DNA of 31,546 nt from Isohypsibius dastychi (taxonomy: Eukaryota > Tardigrada > Eutardigrada > Parachela > Isohypsibiidae): the NCBI GenBank assembly GCA_034696485.1, contig JAQIWT010000147.1, forward strand, positions 1 to 31,546. Direction: 5' to 3'. This document shows positions 27,461 through 31,546 of this stretch, one piece after another. The notes beneath the pieces are model-generated. The model saw only the letters and a list, made by a program, of their open reading frames with translations, searched no databases and was not told the DNA's origin. A program made the translations under genes and the position numbers. How positions within the stretch are numbered: position 1 is the first letter of the stretch; the number at the start of each line of letters is the position of its first letter.

Positions 27461-27839
27461 ATAAAACATAAACTATGCCGGATTTCTGGCTCGTTTTAAT
27501 GGTAACTTGTGAATAATTTCAGTGTACTTCGGAAACTGTATGCCGTCTGTCGGTAGTTGATGAGACAGACCTTTGATAAAAATCATACGGCTAAAAACCA
27601 TGAGCTTTGGAACCTCTGAACCTCTAGTCCTCTTGATCCTCTGAGTCTAGGGCCTGCCCAGTTTATGTCACATTTGGTTTGGTGACAAAGATGGCTGCCG
27701 TTGTTCTGTATGCCTACACTCGGGGTCCAGTAATCACCCGCGAGACCGTGGGGCTCAGTGACTCAGAGGGACACGGTTTCGTAGGGTACGGTGGGACAGA
27801 GGGACAGAGGGTCTTGCAGAGGGGGTCCAGGACAGAGGG
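27461..27839. other. Right-arm spacer before the TIR
   Basis: No gene seen between the Fic stop and the right repeat. It includes an AATAAA (27461) and the start of the GGGACAGAGG satellite from about 27790. Confidence 0.55.
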
Positions 27840-28176
27840 ATAGAGGGTTGTTTCACCATTCTATCCTCATCAGTTCATAAAGCACCATCGCTCCAACGAC
27901 AGAGGGACACGGTTTCATAGGGTACGCTGGGACAGAGGGACAGAGGGTCTAGGACAGAGGGTTTGAGACAGAGAGGCAGAGGATCTAGGGCAGAGAGTTT
28001 GGGACAGAGGGGCAGAGGGTCTCGGACACAGCGACAATTGACAGTATGTCACCACTAGGCCTGTATTGGTGACAAGATGGCTACCGCTATTCGACCCGCC
28101 CATAGGAGAAGGTCACCATTCATTTCTATAGCCCTCCATTACTCAATGGAGTCCTATATCGATGTACTGCACTACT
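27840..28176. repeat. Right terminal inverted repeat
   Basis: Read on the minus strand it mirrors the left TIR: AGTAGTGCAGTACATCGA, palindrome arms, ATGGTGACCTTCTCCTAT, AGCCATCTTGTCA, GGTGACATACTGTCA, then a longer satellite of CCCTCTGTCC units and GTTGGAGCGATG. Satellite expansion blurs the inner boundary. Confidence 0.85.
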
Positions 28177-28182
28177 CAGGTT
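28177..28182. repeat. Target site duplication, right (CAGGTT)
   Basis: Exact copy of 571-576, directly after the terminal CTGCACTACT. It marks the right end of the Maverick insertion. Confidence 0.9.
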
Positions 28183-28965
28183 CACCAAACTTTAGCGGAA
28201 ATGTTAGACACACCACTTCCAGCGCGCCGAAACTGACACATTCAACCGTAATCAATTGCAGTTCTGATGTGTTTTAAATTATGAGTGATCATGATATATT
28301 GCAGGTTGTTGTGGAAGTAAGGCAATATTGGCTCTGGAAAAGGGCAGTCTCGGAATCGTTTCTGGGATACCCCTGGACCTGGAGTCCAGGTAATTCAACA
28401 GATTCTGTGATGTTTTTAAAACCATGATTTCGCAGACGTACGTACCATATGTTTAGAGTTTCATAGTTTCTGGATGAGCTTTGGGCTGTGGAGGAATAAG
28501 AAAGGGAAGAAGTTGTTGGTGAGTTTTGTTCTTTGGCCCATCATTTCGAAGTGATGTAATCTTGACATTCTGTTGTGATCCTCAAACCTCACATCAGTTT
28601 TCTGAGAATATTACTCCGGCGTTTAGATTTCTTCAACACCGACCTTCTTTTTGGAAATTCATGTTGTCTCAAATCTATTTAATCTGCACCAGATAACAAT
28701 TCTGGGTTGGAACCAAGGATTACTTTTATTACTTCATATTACATGTTATTGTTATGTTTTGTTTAGGATCTGATGTACCTCGACCCGAAAAGAATACCAG
28801 ATTCTGGACCGCAAATTTCATGAGGTCTCGAGGGCTGCGATGTCGACACAATCAACGCACTCCCAATTTTCGTGATATTCTCAAGAATGTATTATACAAA
28901 AAAAAACGAGTCAACCAGCTATCAAGACCTGCATGGTCGCATAAACAACGAAAATAACGTCCTGC
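28183..28965. other. Flanking host DNA, no gene recognised
   Basis: Non-repetitive sequence between the Maverick and the first host-type exon. Short frames only. It may be the 3' region of the minus-strand gene that ends at 28966. Confidence 0.5.
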
Positions 28966-29323
28966 TCAGGGATACGCGCCGGCGTTTACTCTTGCGGTCA
29001 ACTCTTCCAGGCTTATCTGGTGTGCCGCTGGCCGGCCTAGTTTCAACGTTTTCACATCGTTCATGCTTTTTTTCAAAACTCCTGCAAAAGCACAAGCCTT
29101 CACTGGATCTTCATGAGTACGAAAAGGAGATGAGCTTACTTTTTCGGAATTTGGAAATAATACCGGTTGCAAAATACCCAGTGTTGCGAGGAGTTACAGC
29201 GCTGCTTGACACCCAAACATTCTTCTCCAGATCGTATATCTTAACCACATTATCCCGGCAAGTTACGTCGGTTGGGCAGGAAGTGCCATGCGTGCATGGT
29301 CTGCAAAGTTTAACCCATTTCAA
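28966..29323 (-). CDS. Host-type gene, last two exons
   Basis: Minus-strand exon 29323-29140 (left limit of the upstream part uncertain) and exon 29081-28966 join in phase across a 58-nt intron with donor GTAAGC and acceptor TTTTGCAG. The first piece has VVKIYDLEKNVWV followed by TPRNTGYFATGI, which faintly resembles a Kelch/beta-propeller blade (YD...N.W...R). The last exon is helical and basic (RVLKKSMNDVK...) and ends at the TGA. The rest of the gene lies to the right, perhaps across the inserted transposons. The plus-strand frame through the same region has no splice support and I treat it as a shadow. Confidence 0.4.
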
Positions 29324-29468
29324 TTACCATTTTGTACCCGTTGGTCAGTTGCTCTCTGGTAGAAATATTGTCGCGAACATCAACAAAACAAGTTGCCATC
29401 GCAATATTTTTGTTGCGACTGAAGGGAAACCTATTCAGCTGCGCTTACGTCAAGAAACGTTCAACATA

Positions 29469-30664
29469 CCAGCATAACACGGAATCCCGCCGCCGACTTT
29501 TGCGATCATAATCAGAGCTCCCACGGGTCGGGTCTGTCATCAATTGACCCAACGGGTCCGGTCAAAAAGACCCGCCGAAGACCCGCGGGTCTTGATGAAT
29601 TGTCGTGCGGGTCTACTTATTTTCCGCGTTTTTCACAACAGAATGAAAACAACCAAAGGCCATGGTTGTCCAAGAAGAATTCTTACTAGGAAATAAATGT
29701 TTCCTGCTGAAACATTTCAACTGACAGCCTTTGCCACTCGAAAACGAGTCATTAAGTTCTGTTCATTGTCAATTTTTTACATTGTTGAATCAGTAGATAA
29801 CCAAATGAGCAGAATGAAGAATTAAATTATTAAACAAATGAAAAACTAATCAATAATTATTTCAAAATTGAAGGAGTAAACAAATAAGTGAACAAATAAA
29901 ATAGAACCAATAAATGAATGAATAGATAAATAAACAGATAGAAAGATACTGAACTACAAAAACCGGCTTAAGTGAAATTCACATAAGTAGGAACGAACAC
30001 GATTTTTATGGCATTTGAATTGCCGTCAACAATGCTTGAGAATTGAAAAACTTCAAATCTTTCCAAAACATTCTTTCTTTAGCGAAACGGAAAAGAGCCA
30101 TATACTATTAACAGAATTCGATTGCAGTGAAACAGCAGTTTTTGTATTTCAAGAAACCTTCCAGCCACACATCCACCCAATCAGTTCACCGCCACGCTTA
30201 ACAACTCAGAAATCAAACTGACTGTTGCAAAAGCAGTCCGTATTCATTGTTCATTCGGTTCATCTTGCGATATCGGTTATTTTTCATTTCGAGATCTTGT
30301 TCAACCGTCATGAGTTCTGTTTTGTTTTTGGGTTTTTGCTTTACTTATATAGTTTCTTTCGGGTATACCCGTTCTTTTTTTTCATATGATTATTCATTCA
30401 TTTATTTACTCATTGTTTTTTGAGTTCCGCAACCAATAAAACAAGACCCGCAAAAAGTGTGGTGGCCCACCTGGAATAATCAAACCTCCGCCCAACTGAG
30501 GCCTGGTAAATTGACCAATCCGAAATCTGCGTCCAATTCATGTTGCAAAACCATACTTGGGCGGAGGTCTGATTATTCTAAGTCAAGCTACATCTTATGG
30601 GGGACTAGGGGGTCAGCGGGATTATGATCGCAAAAGTCGGCGGCGGGATTCCGTGTTATGCTGG
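29469..30664. mobile_element. TA-flanked non-autonomous DNA transposon, 1.2 kb
   Basis: Perfect 45-bp terminal inverted repeats (29469-29513 and 30620-30664) start CCAGCATAACACGGAATCCC. They are flanked by TA on both sides (29467-29468 and 30665-30666), as for Tc1/mariner-like insertions. No transposase frame inside; the centre is AT-rich with a GACCCG-repeat patch near the left end. Perfect repeats imply a recent insertion. A smaller fold-back element is nested within. Confidence 0.85.
30475..30577. mobile_element. Fold-back MITE nested in the 1.2-kb element, about 100 bp
   Basis: 21-bp inverted arms (AATAATCAAACCTCCGCCCAA at the left, one mismatch at the right). The outer limits are approximate because no clear duplication was seen. 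Confidence 0.65.
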
Positions 30665-30666
30665 TA

Positions 30667-30753
30667 CGTCTCCGCCAAAAAGAAGTCCTCACTTGGGCCT
30701 GCCCAGTCAGTCATTCGATAGGGCGAACTGAGGATTTCTTTTTGGCGGAGACG
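30667..30753. mobile_element. Fold-back MITE, 87 bp, TA-flanked
   Basis: Arms CGTCTCCGCCAAAAAGAA and its inverse, flanked by TA at 30665-30666 and 30754-30755. It abuts the 1.2-kb element and shares its TA. It is a separate family because the termini differ. Confidence 0.75.
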
Positions 30754-31133
30754 TATTAGCGCTTGTGTTGGTAGATTTCAGGTATCGGGGCCGGGGAGTC
30801 GATCAAAGAAACTGCTGTGTGTCGTTCGTTTGTCTTTTTTGTCCTGATTAAATACGATAACCACGATTTTAACAAGGACGAGGTCATTCTTGTTTATCCT
30901 TTTCTGAACTCGCTCGAAGTTGAAATTATGGGAGTCGACCAAAGGTCGAATGATGTGAAACCCCCATCGGAGAATACAGTGCAAGATAGTTGTTTTGTCA
31001 CTCGCGCGAGTAGAGAAATAAATCCCCGCGCTATTAACGCGTATTTCCATGTTATGTGGTAATTTAGTCAGTCTAGCCAATTCTATTTCTGTACTTAGTT
31101 CTAGAACGTTCTGTTGCCCTTGATAATGTATTC

Positions 31134-31546
31134 TTAGTCATCTCGCTGTCCTCTCTTTCTTCTTGGGTATTTAAGAACTTTTATCTCCAATATTTCTTCG
31201 GAACTGCCTGGCTTGACATCTGCCTCATAAAGAGCATAGTCGTTACATCTTCTCTCGTGACCTTTTACCTCCCGCCAGAATACCTTATAACATCCAGTTG
31301 GAATAACTTGGGAACCCCTCATGGAAAACCATCATTTTCCAGTAAAGTATATTACCCAACGTGTAATTACACTGTTTGCACTTACATTAACCAGTCTGTA
31401 GGTGTAACAGCCGCATCGGGACCCAGTTGACGCCAGTCAACCCGAAATTTGACAACTAGGTGCTCTGCCCATGTGCTCACTTCGAGCGGCTCGAAATACC
31501 GGTGAAACTCTGCAAAAGCATTTTTCATTACATCTTCCATGTTTCC
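31134..31546 (-). CDS. Host-type gene, two exons (partial)
   Basis: On the minus strand an exon entering from the right edge is open to 31394 (MEDVMKNAFAEFHRYFEPLE, then LVVKFRVDW and TPTDWLM) and ends at a consensus donor GTAAGTG. A second open piece, about 31322-31134 (YKVFWREVKGHERRCNDYA, then EILEIKVLKYPRRKRG), ends in TAG/TGA-rich sequence and is probably the terminal exon; its acceptor is not certain. No family recognised. It lies outside the Maverick and the small transposons. Confidence 0.4.

Noticed and set aside
28872-29477. 201-codon plus-strand frame
   Set aside because: The opposite strand has two exons joined in phase by a consensus 58-nt intron; the plus frame shows no domain and runs into the TIR of the 1.2-kb element.

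Overview
The window is animal nuclear DNA, probably from a small-genome invertebrate. Most introns I can place are about 48-58 nt with GT...AG ends, genes have TATA boxes and AATAAA signals, and gene fragments of clearly metazoan families (Wnt, NKAP) are present. It is not bacterial: there are no operon-type ribosome binding sites, and several genes are readable only across introns.

Most of the window is one apparently complete Maverick/Polinton (virus-like, self-synthesising DNA transposon) at 577-28176, about 27.6 kb. It starts 5'-AGTAGTGCAG, ends CTGCACTACT-3', has degenerate terminal inverted repeats of roughly 300 bp, and is flanked by a perfect 6-bp target duplication, CAGGTT (571-576 and 28177-28182). 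It is long for the family, whose members are commonly 15-20 kb.

Layout of the element. The left arm (577-7100) carries broken cargo: a multi-exon P-loop ATPase-like gene (1394-5079) split by a 572-bp hAT-type MITE, the C-terminal half of a Wnt gene (6022-6598) and, antisense, an NKAP C-terminal fragment with a premature stop (6645-6956). The virion and replication core (7213-19346) holds an rve integrase, a probable minor capsid protein, an Arg/Lys-rich core protein with no ATG, the double jelly-roll major capsid protein, a RING protein, ribonucleotide reductase R2, a protein-primed family B DNA polymerase (two introns and a one-base frame break), and an FtsK/A32-type packaging ATPase. Next come two minus-strand unknowns, a two-BIR IAP, a thymidylate kinase and an Asn/Pro-rich acidic protein. 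The right arm (22776-27460) has a multi-exon leucine-rich-repeat membrane protein, a small single-pass glycoprotein-like ORF, and a Fic-domain gene with a 49-nt intron.

Inferred roles: the integrase inserts the element, PolB copies it, the ATPase and capsid proteins package it, R2 and thymidylate kinase raise dNTP supply, and the BIR and RING proteins could block apoptosis or direct ubiquitylation. No adenain-type maturation protease was recognised.

Outside the element are the 3' end of a Thr/Pro-rich host protein (1-216), minus-strand host-type exons (28966-29323 and 31134-31546), and a cluster of TA-flanked non-autonomous transposons (29469-30753).
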